A stretch of 64,000 bases of DNA, from the NCBI GenBank assembly GCA_944393415.1, contig CALYAD010000012.1:1-64000 (forward strand), in the 5' to 3' direction. Source of the stretch: an uncultured Clostridia bacterium. GTDB taxonomy: Bacteria; Bacillota; Clostridia; Oscillospirales; CAG-272. The notes below the pieces were generated by a model. The model was given only the letters and a program-made list of their open reading frames with translations. It did not search any database and was not told where the DNA came from. This document shows, one piece after another, positions 1 to 8,637 of the stretch. The position numbers were made by a program, and so were the translations under genes. Position 1 is the stretch's first letter. Every line of letters starts with the position of its first letter.

Positions 1-11
1 AGTTGTCATTT

Positions 12-110
12 CGACCGAAACGAACGAAGTGAGTGAAGCGGAGAAATCTCAAAAAAACAAATCAATATATAAGAGATTTCTCCACGCGCTCATTACATTC
101 GCTTCGGTCG
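12..110. repeat. Long imperfect inverted repeat, MITE-like
   Basis: The left arm from 12 (CGACCG...) and the right arm ending at 110 (...CGGTCG) are imperfect reverse complements. They enclose a perfect inner stem, ggagaaatctc at 40-50 against gagatttctcc at 73-83, around an AT-rich loop. No coding potential is seen. It could be a miniature inverted-repeat element or a large intergenic stem-loop. Calling it mobile is inference. Confidence 0.6.
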
Positions 111-197
111 CAAGGAGCGTAAGCGACGGAATAGCGATTGCTACCGTCAGGTCAATCGCGTCAATGACACTTATTATAAAATAACCAACGTGCGCAA

Positions 198-240
198 GGC
201 GAATTTAGTTCGCCGCTTACGCGCGACACAATTTGTCGCG
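198..240. repeat. Two adjacent small hairpins
   Basis: GGCGAA/TTCGCC (198-214) and CGCGACA/TGTCGCG (222-240) are perfect short stems following the inverted repeat. I see no gene with support between positions 1 and 492; this stretch holds palindromic intergenic DNA only. Confidence 0.45.
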
Positions 241-492
241 TGAGCGAGCTCACCGGAAGTGAATGGTGGCATTTTTATAATCGTGGGCCCTTAATTATGC
301 CGCCAGAGAAACCTGGTTTCTCAAATTCACGGAATTTTTCGCACTCGGCCAGGGCGAAAAATTCGTGAACTCTTTTTTGTGGTGGAACTGAAAGCCGCAA
401 AAACGCACACTGTATTATATCAGATAAATAGAACTGAATACTATTGCCAAGTCGATTTGCCGCTATCAGATTATCCGCTATACGGCAAACAA

Positions 493-687
493 TTAGTCGC
501 AAGCCGGGGCTAATGCCTTGCCGCCGGCTTGCTCCGCGCAAACGGCTGTCATTGCGTCTTTATAGATCCGCTTTGACAGCCGTTTTGCTTGCTCTTTATC
601 GGGCGGAAAATCGGCATATATATTTTTGCTTTCGTCGTTAAAGTAAATCACGCTTATTCCAAGCGGCAATGCCTTTGCATTTTTCAT
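493..687 (-). CDS. Small hypothetical protein (64 aa)
   Basis: This short ORF has an AGGTGGG Shine-Dalgarno sequence 7 nt before its ATG. The protein starts MKNAKALPLGISVIYFNDES and has a charged middle (DFPPDKEQAKRLSKRIYKD). There is no signal peptide or membrane segment, and I do not recognise a family. It is the first ORF downstream of the secreted protein at 898-1320, the place where partner proteins sit elsewhere in this locus, so it could be a remnant partner. It could also be an unrelated small cargo gene. The 210 bp between it and 898 hold no supported gene. Confidence 0.4.
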   Translation of the reverse strand: MKNAKALPLGISVIYFNDESKNIYADFPPDKEQAKRLSKRIYKDAMTAVCAEQAGGKALAPACD

Positions 688-897
688 AATTTATCCCACC
701 TAATAATTGATTATAGCCCACCCTATCCCGCCCAAACGGAATTAGAAAGGCATTGTTCCGTCGTCTGCAATCTCTATGAGCGTAGGCGGCTTTGCCCGTT
801 TGGTTACGGGTGCAGAAGATCGGCGGGCAAAACGTAAATGAGCGCTTCGCTCTTTCGCTTTCTCCGTTCTTCCGCTTGCCGCCGTTTCTGCCCCCGC

Positions 898-1320
898 CTA
901 AGTTGCCGAAAATCTTTCATAAGTTCCCGCGTTACAAACTTTGTATTCTTGTTCAGAATTTACTATTTCATCTACAGTTTGACTAGGACTGACAACCTCG
1001 TGAATATGAATAATATTCCCGGGACAAATAACTATTGCGTCAGGACGCCATGTTCCAACCAAACCTGCAGTACTTAATTGTTTGTTCTGATATGTATCCG
1101 TAGCTTCAGGATAACTTGCAATAAAGCTATCTATTGCTTGTTGGTGTTCTGAGGTCCCATGGCACCCGTTAGCCATTAATGGCATAATTTCTTCATAACT
1201 GCTATCAGAAGAAATATCCGTCTCAAGTGCGCTGACAGGAATGCATATGGCACTGACAAGTGTCATTAATACTAAGAATAATGACAAAAGTTTAGTTTTC
1301 ATAGTGTTTTTCATTTTCAA
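898..1320 (-). CDS. Secreted EEIMP-leader protein 1, toxin-like C-terminus
   Basis: This 140-aa protein has a good SD (AAAGGAGG) 8 nt before ATG. Its N-terminus (MKMKNTMKTKLLSLFLVLMT, then CIPVSA) is a Sec signal peptide, followed by an acidic stretch and YEEIMPLMANGC. The same leader plus EEIMP plan recurs at 5954-6307, 7023-7406, 8321-8637 and 9401-9799 with unrelated C-termini. Here the C-terminus contains WRPDAIVICPGNIIHIHEVV followed by SPSQT. That (R)PD-x(n)-(H)EV-x-SPSQ pattern resembles restriction-endonuclease-like toxin domains, but the family is not proven. It is the last leader gene of the array and the only one in the 0-3 kb block. Secretion is well supported; a toxin role is inference. 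Confidence 0.75.
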   Translation of the reverse strand: MKMKNTMKTKLLSLFLVLMTLVSAICIPVSALETDISSDSSYEEIMPLMANGCHGTSEHQQAIDSFIASYPEATDTYQNKQLSTAGLVGTWRPDAIVICPGNIIHIHEVVSPSQTVDEIVNSEQEYKVCNAGTYERFSAT

Positions 1321-1416
1321 ATCCTCCTTTGATTTTGTAATGAATCATTTTCACGCTCCGCCCCTTTCTGATTATCAAGAAAATTACTTTTTTAGAATCG
1401 CATCTATGTTTTTTTA

Positions 1417-2759
1417 TTATTTAACCCTATACTTTATATCAAAGTATGGGGGTGCATACGTATTGTCGGTAGAAGCAAAAACGGCATACCCGGAGGTTTC
1501 ATCTTTTATTTTGAAAACTATCGAGTTATCTATCAGCCTGTCATAATCGTCGTCTATCAGCTCTTTTACATAATCAGTCAGATCTATACTGTACCAGCCG
1601 GATTCAGTAATTGTAAACTCACCTATCTGCTTTTTAAAGTCCGGCTTGTTTTTCCAGCTTAACGTCCAGCTGCACCAATCTCCCGGAACCTTGTATACCT
1701 CAATAGTCGTCTCTCCCTTAACATCCATTGCATACATATTAAGCACCACTGAATCGACCAGACTTGATTTTGGTGGAGTATATGATCTGAGGTTGAATTT
1801 CATATATGTATAGCATCCGTCGTCACTACCGGACGTATCGAATATGCTTATATTGCTGAAAAGTGAATTTACTCCTGAAGTATTCTGATACGCCGAGGTA
1901 TCAAAGAACATTTTCTCAGTGTAATAATCCAGGTGAAAGGCGAGTTTTCTGCATTCAATATTATCCGGTATGTCTGCAACCAGATATATTCCATCCCCCT
2001 CCCTTTTTATCTGTATCTCATTCAGCACATGAAGTTTGGCTTCTGTGTCAGCAATTATCGGACGGTGTACTATCGCTTTTTCAACTTCATCCTTCTCCAG
2101 CATGACATAACCGGCGTCTTCGTTTTCATAATCCAAATCGCCTATATCTATTTTGCATTTGAACTGTTTTACCGAATTATCTATATTATATTCAAAAAGC
2201 AGTCCGCTGTACGTCAGAGTAACATACAATGAGATATCCGTTCCCTGCACATATCTCACGCTTTTTTAGCTTCACTATAAACATTAATATAATCTTCCGA
2301 AAGTGAACACCCTGGGCTGCCGCTTATATCAAACGTTATTTGAGTACCTCCGTTTTGCGAAAGCCGTATGCTATTTGAATAAAAATCCGAACTGTAGTTT
2401 GCATTATATACCGAATAGCCATAATCGGATTTTTCTATATTTATATCGCAGTATATATATTCATTATCCACTGACTTACGTACAGGATTAGCAAATATAT
2501 ATGAATGTCTGTTGTTTTCGTCTTTATACAGTATACTGTACTTTGTGGAAACCTCAGGAACATCGTTATCTTTTGACAGTATACTCTTTATTATTTCTTC
2601 AGTTGAGGTGTAGTTATTTTGATTATCCACAAGCAAATTTTTGTTATTCCGTTGAAGCTTGTCCTCATTTAAAAATATTATCACAGCTCTGAATATCATA
2701 CAAATGACTACTACTAAAACGGAAACAACAATTATCTTCTTCTTTTCTTTTATATTCAT
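1417..2759 (-). pseudogene. Membrane-anchored DNRLRE-domain protein, split by a frameshift
   Basis: Two adjacent ORFs read as one broken gene. The upstream part (2256-2759, 167 aa) has an N-terminal membrane segment (IIVVSVLVVVICMIFRAVII) and an extracellular region. The downstream part (1417-2259, 280 aa, GTG start overlapping the previous stop) ends in a DNRLRE-type beta domain with the usual W-S..TLSWKNKP and YSIDLTDYV pattern. The break lies in an A6 run (plus-strand T run at 2262-2267). Adding one A joins the frames as EAKKSVRYVQGTDIS, which gives a continuous protein of about 447 aa. The joined protein resembles the N-terminal part of wall-associated (WapA/YD-repeat) proteins, ending right after the DNRLRE domain. 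It could be a true mutation, a phase-variable tract or an assembly error. SD AGGAG precedes the ATG and belongs to the structured repeat upstream. Confidence 0.7.
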
Positions 2760-2952
2760 TTTAATCTCCTATGTCGCCTCAGGTGACAAAAAACGTTTTA
2801 ATCAGTTTTTAATAGACGTGAAAAATTTTCGTGTTTTGCAAAGCAAAACAAAAAGCGTCCAGCTTTTTAGAAAATTTATGCGTGAAACCAGCCGCATTCC
2901 GATGCGATGTAATATATTTTTCACGCTAATCTCCTATGTCGCCTCAGGCGAC
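2760..2952 (-). repeat. Structured 5'-leader repeat, copy E1, with hairpin-SD ends
   Basis: Read on the minus strand, this element begins AGCGTGAAA and returns TTTCACGC (outer stem). It continues through AAATTTTCTAAAAAGC and GCTTTTTG segments and GCAAAACACGAAAATTTTTCA, and ends in the hairpin GTCACCTGAGGCGAC followed by ATAGGAGATTAAA and the ATG at 2759. The same hairpin plus SD (GTCGCCTGAGGCGAC, 2938-2952) also lies just before its 5' end, as if a tail of another copy abuts it. Homologous copies lie at 12808-12951, 16937-17079 and 59634-59782. Confidence 0.75.
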
Positions 2953-2959
2953 TCAAACG

Positions 2960-4011
2960 CTATGATTTTAACAGTAATTTTTCAGCTCTGCTTTCACACG
3001 CAAACCAATCACGAAAATCCATATCGTAATACAGAGTGCATTTTTCCTGTGGATTTACTATTTCCTTCATAAATCCTGTATCCTCCGGGCGTATCATATT
3101 TTTAAAATTCTCAAAACCGACAATTTCATTAAGCCTCGGAAAAATAACGAAAGAGTTTTCAAAAGTATAATAGCATGGCTTTTCAAGACCAAGCTCTTTT
3201 ATCTTGAGGCTCAGCTTTTCAAAAAATCTGAAGACGCGAATTTGCGCAGAAATACGTTGATATCGCTGAATTTATACAGCATCAGATCCCTTTGAGTTTT
3301 GACCCAATTATATGTAGTGGCTTCCTTATACAAATGACAGCATAAATGAATAAGAAATTCAGTACTGTCTAACGTATAAAAATATGCATCTCCCACCGGA
3401 ATTTTTATTGAATGGTTAAGGAGTTCAGATACTATGCCACTATCCTCCGACGGTTTATAATCAACCGAAAAATTAATGTCCACTTCAAGCATATTCCCGG
3501 AAATGAGCTTTATAAACGGTATAGTTTCTCCATAATTCATTCTTGAATTGATAATCTCCTTACGTGAAGCCGGAATAATAACGTTATTTATTAAGTCGTA
3601 TTTTCCCTGAACAAATCCGTTGTTTTTAAGGAGCTCCTGAAGCTCAGTTATATCATCTTTATTTATAAGTATATCTATATCATTTGACGTCCTGTGTCCT
3701 TTCTTATACAGCTGAGTTGTCAGAAAAGCCCCTTTAAGCAGAGCATATTTGAATTTGCATCCGGAAAGCAACCGAGACAGATAAACAAGATTAGCGCAAA
3801 AAATTTCAGTATCTTGAATATTTTTTTCGTATAGTGAAATAAAGGCTTTTCTTAGCTCTTTATTATTAAAAGTATCTATAATTTTATCGTATGCGATACC
3901 GACTATCTTATTTTTGATTATTCCGCAAAAAAGTTTATCCAAATCCATTTCATAATCAGCGAGGTTGATTTTTTCATCTGACATTTCATCCGAAAGTTTA
4001 TATAATAGCAT
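2960..4011 (-). pseudogene. Nucleotidyltransferase-family protein (PF14907-like), frameshifted
   Basis: The N-terminal 266 or so residues carry the family signature KYALLKGAFLTTQLYKKGHR then TSNDIDILI, with G-A-F and DID as the likely nucleotide/metal site. The frame stops at 3211. One more base in the homopolymer at 3217-3222 (A6 on the plus strand) would restore the frame to FFEKLSLKIKELGLEKP and onward to a stop at 2960, giving about 350 aa, the family's usual size. I chose ATG 4011 because GGAG lies 6 nt before it; ATG 4023 is also in frame. A hairpin (4027-4039) sits just before the SD. It lies downstream of a thymidylate-kinase-like gene. Substrate unknown. Confidence 0.7.
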
Positions 4012-4013
4012 AA

Positions 4014-4039
4014 CATTCTCCATTCCGGCGCTCTGCGCC
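4014..4039 (-). promoter_or_regulatory. Hairpin joined to the SD of the nucleotidyltransferase gene
   Basis: On the minus strand GGCGC-AGA-GCGCC (4027-4039) is followed by GGAATGGAG and the ATG at 4011. The arrangement is the same as in the E-type repeats (short GC stem, then AT, then SD), but without the rest of the element. Confidence 0.5.
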
Positions 4040-4081
4040 TATTTTCAGTCATTTTCCTGTCGTTTTCTTTATTTATTCGTT

Positions 4082-4714
4082 TCATGCGACCGCGCTGGAA
4101 CATATATTATGAAAATGTTTCAGCACTGCATCAAAACAATCCGATATACTCTGTGCAGTATTTATCGTTATCTCGTCATACTGACCGGCAATAATTTCAT
4201 ACTCGGATTTTAATCTATACTGCAGCTCGATATTTATATATGTATCCCTCTCGTCAATTCGGGAGCGAACCCTTTTCAGGGCAGTTTCAACATCGATATT
4301 CAAAAAGAAAGCAAGGTCCGGCTTTACAGCGTGGGATAATATTTCATATATCCATTTATCCTGTATATAGCCCCTTGCTTTCAGATTTGCCAGACATGAA
4401 TAAAAATATCTGTCGCTTATAACTATACTGCCTTGCTCCAGAGCAGGTAATATTGTATTAAAACAATGCTGAAGCCTGTCCCCTGCCGCCATCAATGACA
4501 TCGCACGATAATCATAACCTATGTGATCAGGGGTATCCTGTACGCTTCGGAATATATTGCTTCTACGGAATTCCTCTGTCGGCTGTTTTGTAAGCAATAC
4601 GTCATACCCCTGCTCTGTCAGATATTCATTAAGCATAGTTATTAATGTTGTTTTTCCGCATCCGTCAAGTCCGCAGAATGTTATCAGCTTTCCAGAAGTA
4701 TTATGTTTCTGCAT
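4082..4714 (-). CDS. Thymidylate-kinase-like P-loop kinase
   Basis: This 210-aa protein has a Walker A motif at its N-terminus (CGLDGCGKTT), the DRY-type motif of dTMP kinases (VISDRYFYSCLA) and a lid-like region with arginines (ALKRVRSRIDERDTY). The family phosphorylates dTMP to dTDP. Here the sequence is divergent and lies in an accessory region beside a nucleotidyltransferase, so another nucleoside monophosphate or a specialised role is possible. ATG at 4714 is preferred: AAGGAAG is 8 nt upstream, while the in-frame GTG three codons earlier lacks spacing. No membrane segment or signal. Family call secure, substrate inferred. Confidence 0.75.
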   Translation of the reverse strand: MQKHNTSGKLITFCGLDGCGKTTLITMLNEYLTEQGYDVLLTKQPTEEFRRSNIFRSVQDTPDHIGYDYRAMSLMAAGDRLQHCFNTILPALEQGSIVISDRYFYSCLANLKARGYIQDKWIYEILSHAVKPDLAFFLNIDVETALKRVRSRIDERDTYINIELQYRLKSEYEIIAGQYDEITINTAQSISDCFDAVLKHFHNICSSAVA

Positions 4715-4885
4715 TTTTTGCACTTCCTTTCCTTAATGTTATTAATATTTTAGAGCTTTATAATTTTTGGCAGCTACCGTGTACCTTTATATCAGATACT
4801 CTGTAGCTGAAGCTTCATGTAATTACCTAACTAAATTATACCGAACATCCGGAAATGCATTTAATCATTATCAAGCGGCGTTTGC

Positions 4886-5683
4886 TCAGTCATCCGCTCC
4901 GTCTTTTTTATTTATACATAAAGTCCCGTTTTCTATCATATGAAATATCCTCTTTTCAACTAATCCGAGATTGATATAAACCGGCATTCTTTTCATTACC
5001 TCTCCGATCGCACGCTTTAAAGTGAAATTTTGTGTGGGCAAAATGTTCAAAATAAGCTTATCGTAATAATCCGGCGTAACAGATCTGATCGTTCCGTCGG
5101 AATAAACACGAAGTAGTGAATTTTCTTTTTTAAGACTACGCCATAAATCGCTGTTCCTTTGTTTTTCCATCTTTGTGATTTCTTTCGCTTCCGATAAATA
5201 TGTATAATATTCCCCGGGTTTGAGTATTCCCCAATGCGAATACCCAAACGATGACGTAATGTCCCGTTTTTCCTTCGGAAAATCAACAATTGAAATATCA
5301 CATTCTATATCTCTCAGCATATCGCATAGTAAGTAAACACCGCAAATAGAAAATGCCATCTCACAATTCCAGATACGTATGCTTTTCCCGGATAGTGCTG
5401 CGGCAATTATTCTTTCTGCCTCATTCCTGTATACTGAAAATCTCTCATCGATATTCCATAACTGACCTATATCCCGGTTACCGCAAATCAAATCGCTCAA
5501 ACTTTTTTTCCGTACATCTCCATACAGATCACAATTCAAGCTACCTAAATCAAGCAAATACCCTAAACAAAGAATATCATCAGAAATAGATTCCTTATTT
5601 TTATTATTCTTATTTACCCCACAAGTAACAATCTCATCCCTGAGTGAATTTCTGGTAATTTCATCAAAAACAATTTCAACCAT
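4886..5683 (-). CDS. DUF1835/DUF3658-domain protein
   Basis: This 265-aa cytoplasmic protein of unknown function resembles the DUF1835 family in its first half (VEIVFDEITRNSLRDEI, then IRIWNCEMAFSICGVYLLCD). Its second half resembles the linked DUF3658 domain (WRSLKKENSLLRVYSDGTIR, TPDYYDKLIL, LVEKRIFHMIENGTL). The canonical N-terminal DS-AGSLK-like turn is degenerate (DEITRNSLRDE). ATG 5683 fits the family start and has AAGG 6 nt upstream; an in-frame start at 5746 would add 21 residues with no family counterpart. It stands between the leader gene at 5954-6307 and the kinase-like gene, so it could act as a partner protein, but nothing in the sequence proves this. Confidence 0.65.
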   Translation of the reverse strand: MVEIVFDEITRNSLRDEIVTCGVNKNNKNKESISDDILCLGYLLDLGSLNCDLYGDVRKKSLSDLICGNRDIGQLWNIDERFSVYRNEAERIIAAALSGKSIRIWNCEMAFSICGVYLLCDMLRDIECDISIVDFPKEKRDITSSFGYSHWGILKPGEYYTYLSEAKEITKMEKQRNSDLWRSLKKENSLLRVYSDGTIRSVTPDYYDKLILNILPTQNFTLKRAIGEVMKRMPVYINLGLVEKRIFHMIENGTLCINKKDGADD

Positions 5684-5953
5684 AAATACCTTACTCTCGC
5701 TTAATTTTTTTGTAAAGGTGACAAAACGTATTTCCGTAATCAGCAAAAACTTTAATGGAGCAACCTAAATAATGGAAGTTTTAACGTAAAATACTTGCTC
5801 TTCTTCCTCGTTTCAAATAACTACGAATTACCAAAAATCATACCTTGTAACCTGCAGCAACCTCTTTTCATCACAGACGTTGCTTTCCGAACACGACGAT
5901 ATTACTTTGATATAGGATAGATCCGGCAATAGCCAAAATTTTTTGAATTTACA

Positions 5954-6307
5954 TTATGCATGCCAACAATAGAATAAATCAACTTCATTACCATTTTTAT
6001 CCCAAATAGTAACACATTGATAATCATGGGATCCTGCTGGAGCCATTGAATATGTATATCCATTCGTTAATGTATATGGATGACTATTCCCCTCAAAATC
6101 AAAATTATACCATCGACCGACCTCAATAAAAAGAGTTGGTAAATTATTATAAATACACAGATTTGCAACTATCGGCATTATTTCCTCAATGCCGACATTT
6201 TCATCTATATCCGGTTCAGCTGCGTTTATCGGTATAAACAACGCGCTGAACAGAGTTAACAGCACCAATAACAGTGCCGAAATTCTTGTTTTCTGTGTCT
6301 TTTTCAT
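5954..6307 (-). CDS. Secreted EEIMP-leader protein 2
   Basis: This 117-aa protein starts MKKTQKTRISALLLVLLTLF and continues SALFIPINAAEPD, a Sec signal peptide with a likely Ala-x-Ala cleavage site (INA). An acidic linker leads to GIEEIMPIVANLC. The mature C-terminal part (FIEVGRWYNFDFEGNSHPYT ... VTIWDKNGNEVDLFYCWHA) matches no family I recognise and differs from all other copies. AAGGAGA precedes the ATG. The signal peptide and EEIMP region are almost the same as in 7023-7406 at both DNA and protein level. This fits a shared export leader carrying a swapped effector domain. Confidence 0.75.
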   Translation of the reverse strand: MKKTQKTRISALLLVLLTLFSALFIPINAAEPDIDENVGIEEIMPIVANLCIYNNLPTLFIEVGRWYNFDFEGNSHPYTLTNGYTYSMAPAGSHDYQCVTIWDKNGNEVDLFYCWHA

Positions 6308-6422
6308 TGTTTTTTCTCCTTTTCTTTTTTATTGTTATTTGTTTTTTTGAATATAAGAATGGCAAATTATATTTTATTTCCTCCTTTTTATAAGTATATA
6401 TCGAAATCTCCATTATTCATAG

Positions 6423-6947
6423 CTAATTTTTATAAATGTTAATTTGTAAAAAGCGCTTCCATTCTCCAAACTTTGCTATTTCTTCCTGAATAATTTTGCC
6501 TACACCGCTATAAACGCAGGTATGTACTGCTCGGTTTTTGTAATAATCTATTATATATCCAACGTTAAAGCATAAATATGTTACAAACTCTTCTTTTAAT
6601 ATTTCACCAAAAAACTCCTCAATTTTTGCTATCTGCGTTTTGCTTATATTTACGCTATTATTACTGTGATTTGTATTATTTATATAGATTGGTTCAAATA
6701 ATTTATCACAATTGCTGTAAAAAGCTGACTCTGATAAATTAAAAAGTAAACCATTTCCGTTTGCAACGCCATTTATTTTAAACTCATCTTTATAAAATTC
6801 TGTATCCCACGGTGCAAGATTTGCTCCCAATAAAAGTCCTATACGTCTTTTTGTCGCTTCCTCCATTAAAGAAAAAGAAAAATCATTTAAATATTTTTCC
6901 TCTATTGATGATTTAAAATATATTACTCCATTTGCAGTTAGACTCAT
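6423..6947 (-). CDS. Immunity-like hypothetical protein, paralogous to 11362-11883
   Basis: This 174-aa cytoplasmic protein lies directly downstream of the leader gene at 7023-7406. ATG 6947 has GAAGGAG 9 nt upstream, so I prefer it to the ATG nine codons earlier. It shares a plan with the protein at 11362-11883: a start with G-x-I-x-F, then ATKRRIGLLLGANL (there AIDNRIGINLYCNL), and later AKIEEFFGEILKEEFVTYLC (there TRLQHFYEEILGHEYISNVT). I see no named family. Position after a secreted variable protein and the paralogue in the orphan block suggest an immunity protein; this is inference. Confidence 0.6.
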   Translation of the reverse strand: MSLTANGVIYFKSSIEEKYLNDFSFSLMEEATKRRIGLLLGANLAPWDTEFYKDEFKINGVANGNGLLFNLSESAFYSNCDKLFEPIYINNTNHSNNSVNISKTQIAKIEEFFGEILKEEFVTYLCFNVGYIIDYYKNRAVHTCVYSGVGKIIQEEIAKFGEWKRFLQINIYKN

Positions 6948-7022
6948 AATTAACGCTCCTTCTTTTATAAACACAATTTATATATTCAACAACCAAACAT
7001 ATCCATGACATTCGAAGAATTA

Positions 7023-7406
7023 TCACTGCCATTCTCTAAAATTTTTATATGTTGGAGCATCTGTTCTATTTATTTGCCCTTCCGGTCCTATATGGTATGT
7101 AAAATTATGTTGATGTGGAAGCCGATATTCACCGTCTATAAAATGAGGTTTTCCCTGATAATCAATACGAGTTTCTTCACGCCCATAACTATCATAAAAC
7201 GTTACACTATATGGCTCTCCATTGAAATATTCAACCTCTATCCATGGTTCCAGGCATCCAAATGATCGCTTCGGCATAATTTCCTCAATGCCCATATCCT
7301 CCGGCGTCTCCGGCTCAGCGGCGTTTATCGGTATAAACAGCGCGGTGAACAGAGTGAGAAGCACCATAAACAGTGCTATTAGCTTTGTTTTCTGTGTCTT
7401 TTTCAT
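7023..7406 (-). CDS. Secreted EEIMP-leader protein 3, toxin-like C-terminus
   Basis: This 127-aa protein has leader MKKTQKTKLIALFMVLLTLF then TALFIPINAAEPE, followed by MGIEEIMPKRSFGC. Its C-terminal region reads SYGREETRIDYQGKPHF, then YRLPHQHNFTYHIGPEG. A G-R-x-x-x-R-x-D-(Y/F)-x-G-x-PH...PH-x-H pattern is what I recall from C-terminal toxin tips of Rhs/CDI-type proteins, where the histidines would be catalytic or metal-binding. No search was run. SD AGGAGA with good spacing. The gene at 6423-6947 directly downstream is the candidate immunity gene. Export is well supported; toxicity is inferred. Confidence 0.75.
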   Translation of the reverse strand: MKKTQKTKLIALFMVLLTLFTALFIPINAAEPETPEDMGIEEIMPKRSFGCLEPWIEVEYFNGEPYSVTFYDSYGREETRIDYQGKPHFIDGEYRLPHQHNFTYHIGPEGQINRTDAPTYKNFREWQ

Positions 7407-7620
7407 TTCTTTATCTCCTTTTCTTTTTTGATTTTTGTGATTATGCGGTTGTTTACTGGCTTATGTATTTTTTGTTTTCTTATCGCCTCCTTACTATAAT
7501 TATTTTTCTTCAACAGCTTCTGTGTATCATTCTTTTCTTTATCAGATACACAGAGGTGGATTTAAATTCAGAAGTTCTCTAAAACAGATATTTGTAACTT
7601 CTGAGCTGTTTATATTTTTT

Positions 7621-8292
7621 CTAAAACAACGAGACATTTAAATTTTCAAGTTTTCCTGAAAGACTTACAAATATCGGTCGCTTACCAAGAAGCATTTCTG
7701 ATTGCCGTTTTAGTATATCAATTAAATCACTTGTGCTTACATCATCTCCTGATATAAAACAAGATTTAATAGATTCCCATAAACCGCCAAAACGATTCAA
7801 TACTGCGAAAATATTCATTTCTAAAGTCCTTATAACAGTTCCATTTTTGTTTTTTGACAAATCTATGTTCATCTGACTGAGAAACTCTAAGTCACCTTTA
7901 CTTATGTTTGACAAAATATCGGTACAAAGTTTATCTTCCGATATCTCAATACATTCGTAATTTTTAATAAAGTCTTCAACTATCTCGATAAGTCTAAAAT
8001 CTTTTTCTTCCAAAACGATGTCAGGCATCTTAAATAAATAAGTAACCCTGATATTTCGTTTGTTTTCCAAGATTTCAAGTATCTCCATAAGCTGGTCATC
8101 ACTATACGATAACTCCGGTATTTCCGCCAAAACTCGCACAATATCATCTAAAACAAGAAAATCATATGAACAGTAATCAGTATAAACCATAACCTTAGGT
8201 TTTATTTCATTTGCTTTCAGCTTTAATTCATTCCGGCTGATGTCACCTTTCAAATACTGATTAATAATTTTAATTATAGCTTTGGGATTCAT
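7621..8292 (-). CDS. Immunity-like hypothetical protein (223 aa)
   Basis: This soluble protein lies 28 bp downstream of the decayed leader gene at 8321-8637. It starts MNPKAIIKIINQYLKGDISR, an amphipathic helical opening with a G-(D/E)-I-S turn of the kind seen in several small bacteriocin-immunity folds. The rest is helical and acidic (LMEILEILENKRNIRVTYLF, DILSNISKGDLEFLSQMNID). No signal peptide, membrane segment or catalytic motif is seen. Its pairing with a secreted variable protein is the only functional hint. A 215-bp AT-rich gap separates it from the next leader gene. Confidence 0.55.
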   Translation of the reverse strand: MNPKAIIKIINQYLKGDISRNELKLKANEIKPKVMVYTDYCSYDFLVLDDIVRVLAEIPELSYSDDQLMEILEILENKRNIRVTYLFKMPDIVLEEKDFRLIEIVEDFIKNYECIEISEDKLCTDILSNISKGDLEFLSQMNIDLSKNKNGTVIRTLEMNIFAVLNRFGGLWESIKSCFISGDDVSTSDLIDILKRQSEMLLGKRPIFVSLSGKLENLNVSLF

Positions 8293-8320
8293 AATATTAT
8301 GTTATTCCTATTCTTCGCAA

Positions 8321-8637
8321 TTACAAATGATAAAAATACACTTCAGGATATGAATTGTTATACCAATAATGACACTCATATATATCATAAGCTCCGACTC
8401 CATAAGTCTCCATTCTATAACGCCAAGTGCCATTTACATACCCTAAATTATATACATAATTAGCAAATGCATCACTTTTATTTGGTCCTTCCTCTGACCT
8501 AATTAGATTTGCTCCTTCAGGGACATATGGTTTACCGCTTACATAACACGAATATGCCGCCATCGGCATTATTTCCTCAAAGCCGACATTCTCAGAAGTA
8601 TCCGGTTCAGCTGCGTTTATCAGTTTAAAAGCGCGGC
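8321..8637 (-). pseudogene. Decayed EEIMP-leader gene 4 (leader truncated and frameshifted)
   Basis: From about 8626 one frame reads LINAAEPDTSENVGFEEIMP then MAAYSC and an own C-terminus (YNLGYVNGTWRYRMETYG ... YECHYWYNNSYPEVYFYHL), ending at 8321. The upstream hydrophobic half of the signal peptide is missing. Aligned with the intact leaders, the DNA matches up to CCGCGCT but lacks one base in the TTT-ATA region, so the frame runs back into a stop with no start codon. The first in-frame ATG is inside EEIMP, which would give an unexported 82-aa fragment. The leftover leader DNA supplies the stop codon of the upstream gene 8620-8994. Confidence 0.65.

Noticed and set aside
275-541. 88-aa minus-strand ORF near the left edge
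   Set aside because: No ribosome binding site, no recognised family, and it lies in palindrome-rich intergenic DNA; it overlaps the better supported ORF at 493-687.
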